A stretch of 26,366 bases of DNA, taken from contig JBDSEA010000017.1 of assembly GCA_039920305.1 (NCBI GenBank), positions 1 to 26,366 of the forward strand, given 5' to 3'. How positions within the stretch are numbered: the first letter of the stretch is position 1; the number at the start of each line of letters is the position of its first letter. The stretch is from DASRAJ01 sp039920305 (lineage in GTDB: Bacteria; Bacteroidota; Bacteroidia; Chitinophagales; UBA10324). The notes below the pieces were generated by a model. That model ran no database searches. It was not told the origin of the DNA and worked only from the letters and a program-made list of their open reading frames with translations. The position numbers and the translations under genes were made by a program. Below, piece after piece: positions 1 to 8,329 of this stretch.

Positions 1-18
1 ACTTCTCACTTCTCAAAT
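1..18. repeat. ACTTCTC short tandem repeat at window edge
   Basis: Two consecutive ACTTCTC units followed by AAAT sit directly before the first gene's start codon. This position and purine/pyrimidine bias resemble the right-hand arms of the stem-enclosed four-helix-bundle cassettes in the nuo operon, which also end right at the next gene. The upstream part is outside the window, so this is only a suggestion. Confidence 0.35.
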
Positions 19-381
19 ATGGCACTTGAAATAACCGGCAAAATTTATTCTGTCCTCCCCGAGCAAAACGGTCAGGGACAAAACGGACCCTGGGTAAAGC
101 AAACCTTCGTGATTGAGACCAGTGACAGGTTTCCGAAAAAGATTTGCCTCCAGGCATGGAACGAAAAGGGTGAAATGGTCACCCGGCTGAAGCAGGGCGA
201 CGAGGTAAAGGTTGCCTTCGATCTCGAATCCCGAGAGTTCAACGGCAAATGGTACACTGATGCAAAAGTCTGGAAACTGGAACTGGTGAATCAGGCGGAA
301 AATTCAAATTCACCGGCTGCATCCGGCTCAGGCTCTATGGAGGAACCACCCCCCGCCGTAAGCGACGACCTGCCCTTTTGA
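19..381 (+). CDS. DUF3127 SSB-like OB-fold protein
   Basis: A 120-residue protein whose first ~92 residues match what I recall of the Bacteroidota DUF3127 family: MALEITGKIYSVLPEQ, then a short beta-rich core with KQTFVIET, GDEVKVAFDLESREFNGKWYTD and a closing KVWKLEL strand, consistent with an OB fold. A Ser/Pro/Gly-rich linker follows (about 93-112), then the acidic tail DDLPF. That tail resembles the C-terminal peptide of single-stranded DNA-binding proteins (DDIPF/DDLPF), which docks replication and repair partners. An ssDNA-related role is inferred, not shown. The ATG lies at the window edge, so the promoter is not visible. The stop codon abuts the stop codon of convergent bshA with no intervening base. 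Confidence 0.8.
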   Translation: MALEITGKIYSVLPEQNGQGQNGPWVKQTFVIETSDRFPKKICLQAWNEKGEMVTRLKQGDEVKVAFDLESREFNGKWYTDAKVWKLELVNQAENSNSPAASGSGSMEEPPPAVSDDLPF

Positions 382-1521
382 TTACGCGCTGATCAGGGTT
401 TTCTGAAGCACCTTCTCGTAGTATGCCTCATACTGCGGCAATATTTTTACAATATCGAATTGCCTGGCATGTTCAACAGCCTGCTGCTTAAATTGATTGA
501 GCAGCTGGTCATTGGTTAATAATTTCACGGCGTTTTGAGACATGGAGGCAACATCTCCCACCTCACTCATAAAGCCGGTTACTCCGTCAATAACAATTTC
601 AGGAATGCCTCCTGAATTTGAAGCAATTACCGGCACCTGGCATGCCATAGCTTCCAGTGCTGCAAGACCAAAGCTTTCGGTTTCCGAAGGCAGCAGAAAC
701 AAATCGCTCACAGCGAGCAACTCTTCCACCGGATCTAATTTACCCAGGAAGCGAACATCATCAGCAATGGCAAGGTCGCGGCAAAGCTGCTCCATGTTTT
801 GCCTCTCCGGTCCATCACCTACAAGCAGCAATTTGGAAGGGATTTTTTCCCTCACGCTTTTAAAAATACCGATTACATCCTGGGGGCGTTTCACTTTTCT
901 GAAATTTGAAGCATGGATAAGAATTTTTTCGCCGTTCGGAGCTATGGCCAGCTTGAAATGCTCCATCTTCTCTTTTTTGAATCGCTTCATGTCAATAAAG
1001 TTCGGGATCACTTCAATCTCGCGCTCGATTGAAAAATTCTTGTATGTATCCTGCTTCAATGACTCTGAAACAGTTGTAACACCATCAGACTGGTTGATTG
1101 AGAAAGTTACCACCGGTGCATAGGTTGCATCTCTTCCCACAAGAGTGATATCAGTACCATGAAGGGTAGTGATGTATGGCAATTCGATACCCTGCGTCTT
1201 TAAAATCTGCTTGGCCATATAGGCGGTAGCAGCATGGGGGATCGCATAGTGTACATGCAGGAGATCGAGCTGCTCAAATTTTGCCACGTCAACAATTTTG
1301 CTCGAGAGCGCCGTTTCATAGGGGGCGCGCTCGAAGAGCGGATAGTCGGCAAAAGTGACTTCGTGGTAAAACACATTTTCAACAAACGAATCCAGTCTTG
1401 CCGGAGCGCGGTATGAAATGAAGTGAATCTTGTGGCCTTTCTGAGCGAGCGCCTTACCAAGCTCAGTGGCTATAACGCCGCTTCCTCCGTAGGTAGGATA
1501 GCAAACAATTCCGATTTTCAT
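382..1521 (-). CDS. bshA: N-acetyl-alpha-D-glucosaminyl L-malate synthase (bacillithiol, BshA)
   Basis: A 379-residue GT4-family glycosyltransferase of GT-B fold, normal length for BshA. It joins UDP-GlcNAc and L-malate in the first step of bacillithiol synthesis in the cytosol. The N-terminus MKIGIVCYPTYGGSG (glycine loop 12-15) is characteristic of BshA. A middle HGTDITLVG (121-129) and VIPNFID (171-177) follow. The nucleotide-sugar site has the EX7E pair E282 and E290 within ESFGLAALEAM, then SNSGGIPEIV. The gene lies downstream of fumC on the same strand across 131 bp, so it may have its own promoter, although I saw no clear -7 element there. No other bsh gene is in the window. Confidence 0.93.
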   Translation of the reverse strand: MKIGIVCYPTYGGSGVIATELGKALAQKGHKIHFISYRAPARLDSFVENVFYHEVTFADYPLFERAPYETALSSKIVDVAKFEQLDLLHVHYAIPHAATAYMAKQILKTQGIELPYITTLHGTDITLVGRDATYAPVVTFSINQSDGVTTVSESLKQDTYKNFSIEREIEVIPNFIDMKRFKKEKMEHFKLAIAPNGEKILIHASNFRKVKRPQDVIGIFKSVREKIPSKLLLVGDGPERQNMEQLCRDLAIADDVRFLGKLDPVEELLAVSDLFLLPSETESFGLAALEAMACQVPVIASNSGGIPEIVIDGVTGFMSEVGDVASMSQNAVKLLTNDQLLNQFKQQAVEHARQFDIVKILPQYEAYYEKVLQKTLISA

Positions 1522-1652
1522 AGGGGAAATTTGTAGTGTTGTTCCGGTTCTGACCTGTCGCGCCTTTAACAGAGCGAAAAATTTACTTTATTAAACCATA
1601 AGATGAAAATTGGTTCACATCCATAGTTGATAAGATGTATTCGCTGCTGATA

Positions 1653-3068
1653 TTATACCCTGTCCTTAACCGCCGCTAAATTTACCATCTCTTCGGGCTT
1701 CACCCACTCATCAAACTGCTCCGAAGTAACATAACCTGATTCTATCGCAGCTTCTTTGAGCGTTTTATTTTCACGATGGGCCTTCTGTGCAATCTCAGCG
1801 GCCTTGTAATAGCCGATTTTTGTGTTGAGTGAAGTAACCAGCATTAAAGAATTATTTACGTGCTTTTGAATGTTATCATACAAAGGTTCAATTCCAATGG
1901 CGCACTTATCGTTAAAAGAAACACATACATCACCAATCAATCTGGCAGAATGCAGAAAGTTGTAAATCATCATCGGCTTGAAAACATTCAATTCAAAGTG
2001 ACCGGAAGCTCCGCCAATACTGATCGCCACATCATTGCCCATTACCTGGGCTGCCACCATGGTCATGGCTTCACACTGCGTGGGATTCACCTTGCCGGGC
2101 ATGATGGATGAGCCGGGCTCATTATCCGGAATAAAAATTTCGCCAATTCCTGCACGCGGGCCGGAAGAAAGCATCCGTATGTCATTGGCAATTTTCATAA
2201 GGCTCACCGCAGCAGTTTTCAGCGCCCCGTGTGCTTCCACAATTGCATCATGAGCCGCAAGCGATTCAAATTTATTCTCTGCGGTAATAAACGGAAGCCC
2301 GGTGATCTCAGAAATCTGCTGTGCTACTTTTTTTGCATATCCCTCCGGCGCATTCAATCCTGTTCCTACGGCTGTACCTCCCAGTGCAAGCTCGGAGAGA
2401 TGCGCCATAGTATTTTCAATTGCCTTAATGCCGTGACTGAGCTGTGAAGCATAACCTGAAATTTCCTGCCCGAGCGTAAGCGGTGTCGCATCCATGCAAT
2501 GTGTTCTTCCGATTTTTACAACGCCCATAAATTCCTTTGACTTGAAGCTGAGTGTGTCCCGCAGCTTTCTGATGCCGGGCATGGTAACTTCTACCAGCAT
2601 TTTGTAAGCAGCAATGTGCATGGCAGTCGGAAAAGTGTCGTTCGATGACTGTGACTTATTTACATCGTCATTAGGCGACAGCAGTTTTTTTTCATCCGTT
2701 AACCTTCCTCTATTGATAACATGTGCCCGGTTGGCGATCACCTCATTAAGATTCATGTTGCTTTGAGTTCCGCTCCCCGTTTGCCAAACCACCAGCGGAA
2801 ACTCCTCATCAAGCCTGCCCTCAGCTATTTCATCACAAACCTGCGAGATCAATTCACATTTTTCTTTATCAAGCAACCCCAGTTCAGCATTCGTAAGTGC
2901 CGCCGCCTTTTTAAGGATAGCAAAAGCATGGATAATTTCACGGGGCATCCGGTTAATGTCTTCAGCAATTTTAAAATTATCAATAGAGCGCTGCGTCTGC
3001 GCCCCCCAGTATCTGTCAATCGGAACATTCACTTTCCCGAGCGTATCTTTTTCCATCCTGAATTCCAT
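1653..3068 (-). CDS. fumC: Class II fumarate hydratase (fumarase C)
   Basis: Fumarase interconverting fumarate and L-malate in the TCA cycle, a cytosolic homotetramer with no iron-sulfur cluster. The open frame reaches back to 3116, but I chose the ATG at 3068 (MEFRMEKDTLGKV), which matches the usual start of the family and gives 471 residues; the 16 extra residues are hydrophobic and untypical. Visible motifs are TGSGTQSNMNLNEV (97-110), SSNDTFPTAMH (141-151), GRTHCMDATPLTLGQE with catalytic H190, and the signature GSSIMPGKVN (319-328) with catalytic S321. Malate is also the BshA acceptor, which makes the adjacency with bshA notable, though the 131-bp gap weakens an operon claim. Confidence 0.95.
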   Translation of the reverse strand: MEFRMEKDTLGKVNVPIDRYWGAQTQRSIDNFKIAEDINRMPREIIHAFAILKKAAALTNAELGLLDKEKCELISQVCDEIAEGRLDEEFPLVVWQTGSGTQSNMNLNEVIANRAHVINRGRLTDEKKLLSPNDDVNKSQSSNDTFPTAMHIAAYKMLVEVTMPGIRKLRDTLSFKSKEFMGVVKIGRTHCMDATPLTLGQEISGYASQLSHGIKAIENTMAHLSELALGGTAVGTGLNAPEGYAKKVAQQISEITGLPFITAENKFESLAAHDAIVEAHGALKTAAVSLMKIANDIRMLSSGPRAGIGEIFIPDNEPGSSIMPGKVNPTQCEAMTMVAAQVMGNDVAISIGGASGHFELNVFKPMMIYNFLHSARLIGDVCVSFNDKCAIGIEPLYDNIQKHVNNSLMLVTSLNTKIGYYKAAEIAQKAHRENKTLKEAAIESGYVTSEQFDEWVKPEEMVNLAAVKDRV

Positions 3069-3083
3069 GAAAAAAATTTTCAT

Positions 3084-3091
3084 CAAAATTA
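3084..3091 (-). promoter_or_regulatory. Candidate -7 element for fumC
   Basis: On the minus strand TAATTTTG fits the Bacteroidota -7 consensus TAnnTTTG exactly and ends 15 nt before the chosen fumC ATG. No convincing TTTG -33 box was found 19-21 nt upstream, so the call is tentative. It supports the ATG at 3068 over the more distal one at 3116. Confidence 0.35.
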
Positions 3092-3148
3092 GCAGAAACA
3101 CTCCCTTGATATTCATGCTATAAAAAATCTATTCATACTTTTAAACCA

Positions 3149-5029
3149 ATGATGAAACGGACTTTTACGTTAATGAGTTTTCTATTGGCTAATACGGTAT
3201 TTCTGAATGCGCAGCCAGGATTTGAGAAAGTTTATGGAGGGGCATTGCCGGACTGGTTTCGCGCTGTGATTTCAACAAGCGATGGTGGGATTATAGCAGG
3301 CGGCGCCACCCGCAGCTTCGGCTTTGGGGATAGTACAAATTCTGATGGCTACGTTGTAAAAATGAACGGTAATGGTGACACGGCCTGGACGAGGCATTTT
3401 GGTGAATACCCTTACAACGATGTAGTAAATTCTGTAGTTGAAAATGACCAGGGCTACCTCGCAGCGGGATTCAATGTTACTGATACTCCAAGTATTTCTA
3501 CTGAATACTACGCAATACAATATGATGTGAATGGAACCCAGGTCTGGGAGAGCTTTTACGGCACTCCCGGTTATCTTTATTGCACGGATGCGCTCACAGA
3601 TAACCACCAGCGGAATATCCTGGCAGGTGCGGCATACAGCACCTATACCAGCTATGATTTCTACCTGGTGAAAACCAATTCATCGGGCATTAAAATAAGT
3701 GAGGCAATACTGGCAAATACGGGATATGACTGGGCAAATGCGATCATTCAGACTGCTGATGGAGGGTATGCCCTTGCAGGCTATACCAACGGAGGTACTC
3801 CGGGCTATGATATTTATGTAGTAAAGACTGACAGTAATTTCCTGCTTCAGTGGTCGCATAATTATGGAAGCTCACTGGACGATTACGGTTATGATCTTAC
3901 CGAAGACAGCAATGGAAATCTATGGATACTCGGATCACTGGGTGCTGCTGATTCAGCCCACCTGGTATTGATTAAAACCGATGCCAGCGGTGAGAATGCA
4001 CAGCTTAAGTTTCCCAGGACAAGCACCGGTGATTTTGGTTATAAGATTCAAAGCCTGAAGAATAGTGGTTTTTTAATAGCCGGGATAACCGCAACCTTGC
4101 AAAAAGGAAGCGAGATGCTGCTTGAAAAACTGGATGCCAGTGGTGATACGATCTGGACAAGGCACTTCGGAGGTAGCCAGAATGAATCAGGGCTGGCTGT
4201 TGCCGTAGATGCAGAGGATAATATTCTGCTTGCCGGAGAAACAGAAGGTTTTGGGATAGACGAGTTTGATGCTTACCTCGTAAAGCTCGATTCTAATGGT
4301 AACATACCCTGCCCGCCTCAGGTGAGTTTTATTTCAAGCAGTGATTCCCTATGCGAAGACGAAAATGTTTTCTTCACCAATACTTCATTAAGCTCCCAGC
4401 AATTTTCATGGAGCGAAAACGGTAGTGAGTTTTCGGATGGTGTGGATGCAGCATTTTATTTTGCAGCAGGAGGAAATTTTGAAATCAGGCTTTCCGCGTG
4501 CAGTGTCGCTGATTCACAAAGCATCGTAGTTAAACCAAAGCCGGCAACGGATTTCACCTATACAAATTCAGGGCTCGGTGTAAGCTTTACACTGGCAGCA
4601 GGGATCAGCGTTCAATCCATCAGCTGGAATTTTGGAGACGGATCTCCCCTTGATACTACCGGTGTAAATCCTTTTCACAGCTATTCATACCCCGGAATGT
4701 ACTGGGTGCTGGTGTCTGTTACCAGTACGGAAGGATGCGACAGCACCTACATTGAGCAGATTAGTTTGCTTACTGGAATTAAGGAAATTGTTAATACTGA
4801 GCTTTCATTATTCCCGAATCCGGCGCATCAGTCGGTAACACTCAAAGGTGCTTTTGCGGAATATCCGGTTAGTGCAACTTTATTGACTGCTGCAGGAAAA
4901 ACCATGAGTCAATTTTCAGTTAAAGCGGGGGAGCAGTTCAGCCTTGAGAATTTTCCGGCGGGATTTTATATTCTGAAGCTGCAGGAACCACAGGGAGAGG
5001 CAGTGATATTGAAGCTGGAGATTTATTGA
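3149..5029 (+). CDS. T9SS-exported beta-propeller/PKD protein
   Basis: A 626-residue secreted protein. A signal peptide (about 1-22, ending FLNAQ) precedes roughly 370 residues of repeated blades with a recurring pattern: DTAWTRHFG, then QGYLAAG or DGGYALAG, then DxYVVKTDSNG. These resemble the delta-60/beta-propeller repeats common in exported Bacteroidota proteins. A PKD domain follows (about 467-540, with SWNFGDGSP and HSYSYPGMYWVLVSV), then a type A T9SS sorting domain from about 551 (LFPNPAHQSVTLK ... GFYILKL). It probably sits on the cell surface or is released; ligand or substrate cannot be told. Two ATGs occur in tandem at the start; either is possible. It is convergent with the next gene. 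Confidence 0.85.
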   Translation: MMKRTFTLMSFLLANTVFLNAQPGFEKVYGGALPDWFRAVISTSDGGIIAGGATRSFGFGDSTNSDGYVVKMNGNGDTAWTRHFGEYPYNDVVNSVVENDQGYLAAGFNVTDTPSISTEYYAIQYDVNGTQVWESFYGTPGYLYCTDALTDNHQRNILAGAAYSTYTSYDFYLVKTNSSGIKISEAILANTGYDWANAIIQTADGGYALAGYTNGGTPGYDIYVVKTDSNFLLQWSHNYGSSLDDYGYDLTEDSNGNLWILGSLGAADSAHLVLIKTDASGENAQLKFPRTSTGDFGYKIQSLKNSGFLIAGITATLQKGSEMLLEKLDASGDTIWTRHFGGSQNESGLAVAVDAEDNILLAGETEGFGIDEFDAYLVKLDSNGNIPCPPQVSFISSSDSLCEDENVFFTNTSLSSQQFSWSENGSEFSDGVDAAFYFAAGGNFEIRLSACSVADSQSIVVKPKPATDFTYTNSGLGVSFTLAAGISVQSISWNFGDGSPLDTTGVNPFHSYSYPGMYWVLVSVTSTEGCDSTYIEQISLLTGIKEIVNTELSLFPNPAHQSVTLKGAFAEYPVSATLLTAAGKTMSQFSVKAGEQFSLENFPAGFYILKLQEPQGEAVILKLEIY

Positions 5030-5046
5030 ATCCGGTACCTGCTGTT

Positions 5047-5147
5047 TCTAACGAACAACATTTCATGGATGGATAGCTGTCGGCATTTAAAGATTTCCCG
5101 GCGTTTTTAAAGATTTTTTCCTGCCGGCATTCGGCTGGTTTGTTAGG
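5047..5147. repeat. Imperfect inverted repeat between convergent genes
   Basis: TCTAACGAAC and GTTTGTTAGG are 8/10 complementary and bracket the convergent gap. Between them are two near copies of a roughly 20-nt block (GGCATTTAAAGATTT / GGCGTTTTTAAAGATTT) and a small GCCG/CGGC stem. It may serve as a bidirectional terminator; there is no classical stem plus U-tract. Confidence 0.25.
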
Positions 5148-5150
5148 TTT

Positions 5151-6908
5151 TCATCTTACCACCATCACCATTCCCTGTTTATGGATAGCTTTTCCATTGC
5201 TATCCACCACATCCACGATGTATGCATAAGCACCCTGCTGAACATACACGCCCTTATATTTTCCATCCCACGAATCGGAAGCATTTTCAGAGAAAAATAA
5301 TTGCTCGCCCCACCGGTTATAAACGGAAAAGGAATAAGATTTCAAACCCTGCAGGTTGAGCAGTGGCCTGAATGAGCTGTTTTTTCCAAGCGGAGCAAAA
5401 GCATTGGGTATGTAAACCTCCGATGGCTGGTTCAGGCACACAATATTGCTGCGGCTGTGGATCGTGTCGCGGATTCCATTGGAGAATTTCATCGAGTCAA
5501 TGGCTTCCACATAATAGCACGGTGTGTCTACCGGTACATTTTTTTCCTCGTAGGAGGAAGTGGCTGGCAAGAAGGCATTTATGAGATTGTACGCCACCTC
5601 ATCCTTACGGTAAACATCATATTCCAGTACTTCAGCAGAGTCAAAATACGATTCATCCCAGGTAATAAAAAAAGTAAGATCGGTAAAGGCATAGCCCTTT
5701 AACAAAATGCTTTTTCCAATTGTGGAAGTATCAAAAGTGCCACAGCTGTCAGTGGCGATGAGCCGGTAATAATAACTTTTCTCATCCGTGAGAGCAGTTG
5801 CATCTGTGTACTGGCTGATGGCAGAAAAAATAAATGGGGGTGAAATATTTGCCAGCTGGGTGAAACTTGTTTTATCTGACCCTCTTTCAATTTTGAGACT
5901 GGAAACATCGGAAAGTGAATCCATCGAATACTTTACGAGCACTTTTCCGGGAGCTGTTACCGTTACATTCCTGATATAAAAATCAGCTACCGGCTGCACC
6001 ACATTAATGATGTGGCAAAGCTCGTTGGACACTGAAACAAATCCTGTAATATTTTCTGTTGCAACAATCCGGAAGCAGATCGAATCACGATCATTAAATC
6101 CATCCACAGTATAGCTTAGAACACTGCCGGGTACTGATTGCAGAATTACATACGGCGCTCCATTGGTTGACATCTCGATGTCATATTTCTGGATCCCTTT
6201 CTGCCAGCGATCATAGAAGTACCAGCCCAGGGTTATTTGCTGCTCACAGCGGGCTATTGAATCAAAAAGGTAGATGGTATGCTGCGGAGATTCATTGATG
6301 GAGCCGGTATTGATGCAACTGTCAATGGTGGCAAGTGTGTAGCTCATTGAATCCGTGCCGGGGGTCGAATTGACGTCAATGTAATCATTGTTGAACTTGC
6401 CATAAACAGTATCAATGGGGATGTAATTGCCATTGATCACCCGGTAAACAATATAGCCAAACGATTCCGGAGAATCACCGGGCTGCCAGTTAATTTCTGC
6501 CAGACCATCCGTTACGGTAACATAATTAATTTCCGGTGGAACCGGATCAAGATTATCGAGCGTATCAGAAAATGCAAATGTGAAGCCCGGACAGTTATAA
6601 TCACTCACCATGTAATAATAATAGGTTGTAGTGCCACCATTGCCTACCGGGTCGGTATAGGAGGTTTGGACAGGATTAGTGACGGTATATGCAATGCTGT
6701 AGGGCCCGCTGGGGCTAAAGCTCCTATAGATATTAAATGCAGTAAAGGGCCCGCAGGTAACTACCGGGAGTGACCATTGCAAAATATTATTTCCGGAATT
6801 ATCCACTGAAACACAATTAAGGTCAGGAGCAGCAACTACCTGCGCGTTGCCGTGTATGGTAATCACGAGGCTGAAAAATAAAAAGGTATTTAACAGTGCT
6901 GTTTTCAT
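5151..6908 (-). CDS. FN3-like protein with gliding-associated type B T9SS sorting domain
   Basis: A 585-residue exported protein. A signal peptide (about 1-22, ending GNAQ) leads into several fibronectin-III-like beta-sandwich repeats, each with a tyrosine-rich strand such as YTDPVGNGGTTTYYYYMVSD, YIVYRVINGNYIPID or YYYRLIATDSCG. The last ~90 residues (about 495-585) form the gliding-motility C-terminal (type B) domain: YIPNAFAPLGKNSSF, YSFSVYNRWGEQLF, DSWDGKYKGVYVQQGAYAY and a final VMVVR. Type B domains are handled by T9SS with PorP/SprF-like partners; none is in the window. The gene starts 19 bp after the M16 subunit gene on the same strand, so the two are probably co-transcribed. Function beyond surface export is unknown. 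Confidence 0.85.
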   Translation of the reverse strand: MKTALLNTFLFFSLVITIHGNAQVVAAPDLNCVSVDNSGNNILQWSLPVVTCGPFTAFNIYRSFSPSGPYSIAYTVTNPVQTSYTDPVGNGGTTTYYYYMVSDYNCPGFTFAFSDTLDNLDPVPPEINYVTVTDGLAEINWQPGDSPESFGYIVYRVINGNYIPIDTVYGKFNNDYIDVNSTPGTDSMSYTLATIDSCINTGSINESPQHTIYLFDSIARCEQQITLGWYFYDRWQKGIQKYDIEMSTNGAPYVILQSVPGSVLSYTVDGFNDRDSICFRIVATENITGFVSVSNELCHIINVVQPVADFYIRNVTVTAPGKVLVKYSMDSLSDVSSLKIERGSDKTSFTQLANISPPFIFSAISQYTDATALTDEKSYYYRLIATDSCGTFDTSTIGKSILLKGYAFTDLTFFITWDESYFDSAEVLEYDVYRKDEVAYNLINAFLPATSSYEEKNVPVDTPCYYVEAIDSMKFSNGIRDTIHSRSNIVCLNQPSEVYIPNAFAPLGKNSSFRPLLNLQGLKSYSFSVYNRWGEQLFFSENASDSWDGKYKGVYVQQGAYAYIVDVVDSNGKAIHKQGMVMVVR

Positions 6909-6927
6909 GTCCTCTTCTTAAAAAATA

Positions 6928-8205
6928 TCAGCCGGCTACCACTTCAATCATTGAAGCAGGATCGAGATACTGAATCGCAAGATTCATAAGCTCTTCTGAA
7001 GTTACACTCTTGATCTGTTCAATATTCCTGTAGAAATGTGAAACATCCATTCCATATACAATGAGTCCGCGAATAATTTCTGCCACATTGAATGGACCAT
7101 CCGCATCGGCAAGTATCACCCCTAACAGGTAGTTCTTTACAAGTTGTAATTCATCCGCGCCCACAGGCTCTGTGCGTAAACGATCTACTTCCCGAAAAAT
7201 TTCCTGCACCGCAGCATCTGCTACCTCTTTTCCTGCTTCAGTGCTTATAAAGAAACTGGCATCATGCAAATAAGAGGCAATGCCCGAATGAACACCATAG
7301 CAAAATCCCTTATCTTCCCTCAGGTTCTGCATCAGCCGGCTTCCGAAATAACCACCGAGAATGGTATTGAGCACGCGCAGCTTTGTGAAATCAGGATGCA
7401 GCTTATTCACTATGAACTTCCCGATTCGAATGGCGGATTGCACTGAATCTTTCTTCTCAACATAAAATGTTCGCTGTGCTTCTGTTACCGGAAAATGACT
7501 CACCTCCGTGCCATTTGAGTGAGCGGGAATTTCTTTCCCGAAAAATTCATCCAGCAGCTTCAGGGTGTCATCAGAAATCTTTCCTGCAAGAATGATCTTA
7601 CAGTGATCAGGACGGTAGGTTGTCTGATGAAATTTCCTGAGGGCATCCAAAGTGAGCAAATCATAATCACCGGCAGCAGTAGTGTATCCATTCGGATGAT
7701 GTTTACCATATAGCCGCTCATTGAATTCTTTGTGAGAAAGGAAATCCACCTTTTGCAGATTCACCATCAACCGCTGCTTGCTGTTTTGTTTGTAAGTCTC
7801 CAGCTCCTTTTCAGGAAAGGATGCTTCGGTAATTACCTCGTGAAAAAGGGGAAGAAGTGAAGGGAGATGCTTGTTAAGTGTGAACAGCGAAACGATTGAA
7901 TAATCTACCGCCGCATCGGAATGAAAGGATGCCCCATAAAATTCTATGGCCTCGGAAATCTCCTGGGAGGATTTTGTCCTGGTTCCGTCTGCAAGCATTT
8001 TGCTCACGGTGGCTGCAACAGCCCGCTGCGGCTCCTGCCATCTTCCTGCATCAAAAATCATTTCGATCTTGCTCACTTCCTGGGTGCCGGCATTGATAAT
8101 CCAAACCGGCAAACCATTGCTCAACTGTACCTGCTCCACGCTTGTTAAAGTGATCTTATCTATTCCGCGCAGAGGTGGACCTATCGTTCTGTCAATCGTT
8201 TTCAT
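6928..8205 (-). CDS. M16 family peptidase, non-catalytic subunit
   Basis: A 425-residue member of the M16 (pitrilysin/mitochondrial processing peptidase) superfamily. The N-terminal half starts VQLSNGLPVWIINAG, but where active members have HxxEH this one has AATVSKMLADGT with no histidine, so zinc cannot be bound. The C-terminal half carries GGYFGSRLMQNLREDKGFCYG, whose R296 and Y303 are the Arg-Tyr pair that non-catalytic partners contribute to substrate binding. It should therefore work as a heteromer with a catalytic subunit, most likely the one at 12810-14048. In related genomes, as I recall, the two genes usually adjoin. It is divergent from the monooxygenase gene and leads the type B exported gene by 19 bp. 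Confidence 0.88.
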   Translation of the reverse strand: MKTIDRTIGPPLRGIDKITLTSVEQVQLSNGLPVWIINAGTQEVSKIEMIFDAGRWQEPQRAVAATVSKMLADGTRTKSSQEISEAIEFYGASFHSDAAVDYSIVSLFTLNKHLPSLLPLFHEVITEASFPEKELETYKQNSKQRLMVNLQKVDFLSHKEFNERLYGKHHPNGYTTAAGDYDLLTLDALRKFHQTTYRPDHCKIILAGKISDDTLKLLDEFFGKEIPAHSNGTEVSHFPVTEAQRTFYVEKKDSVQSAIRIGKFIVNKLHPDFTKLRVLNTILGGYFGSRLMQNLREDKGFCYGVHSGIASYLHDASFFISTEAGKEVADAAVQEIFREVDRLRTEPVGADELQLVKNYLLGVILADADGPFNVAEIIRGLIVYGMDVSHFYRNIEQIKSVTSEELMNLAIQYLDPASMIEVVAG

Positions 8206-8315
8206 CAGGTAAAAATATGAAAACAGGGGGCGGCTTAATCAGGGGTCTGAATGTTGAATTATTTATACAACACGGGGCACCATATGGTAATAACAAAGAA
8301 TCCGTTTAATATTTC

Positions 8316-8323
8316 TAAATTTG
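8316..8323 (+). promoter_or_regulatory. Candidate -7 element for monooxygenase gene
   Basis: TAAATTTG fits TAnnTTTG exactly and ends only 6 nt before the ATG at 8330. If used, transcription would start at or next to the start codon, giving a leaderless or nearly leaderless mRNA. No clear TTTG -33 box lies 19-21 nt upstream, so confidence is modest. Confidence 0.35.
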
Positions 8324-8329
8324 GCGGGC

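Noticed and set aside
542..1123. 193-residue open frame antisense to bshA
   Set aside because: It lies wholly inside the strongly recognised bshA gene, has no family resemblance, and its composition looks like a codon shadow.
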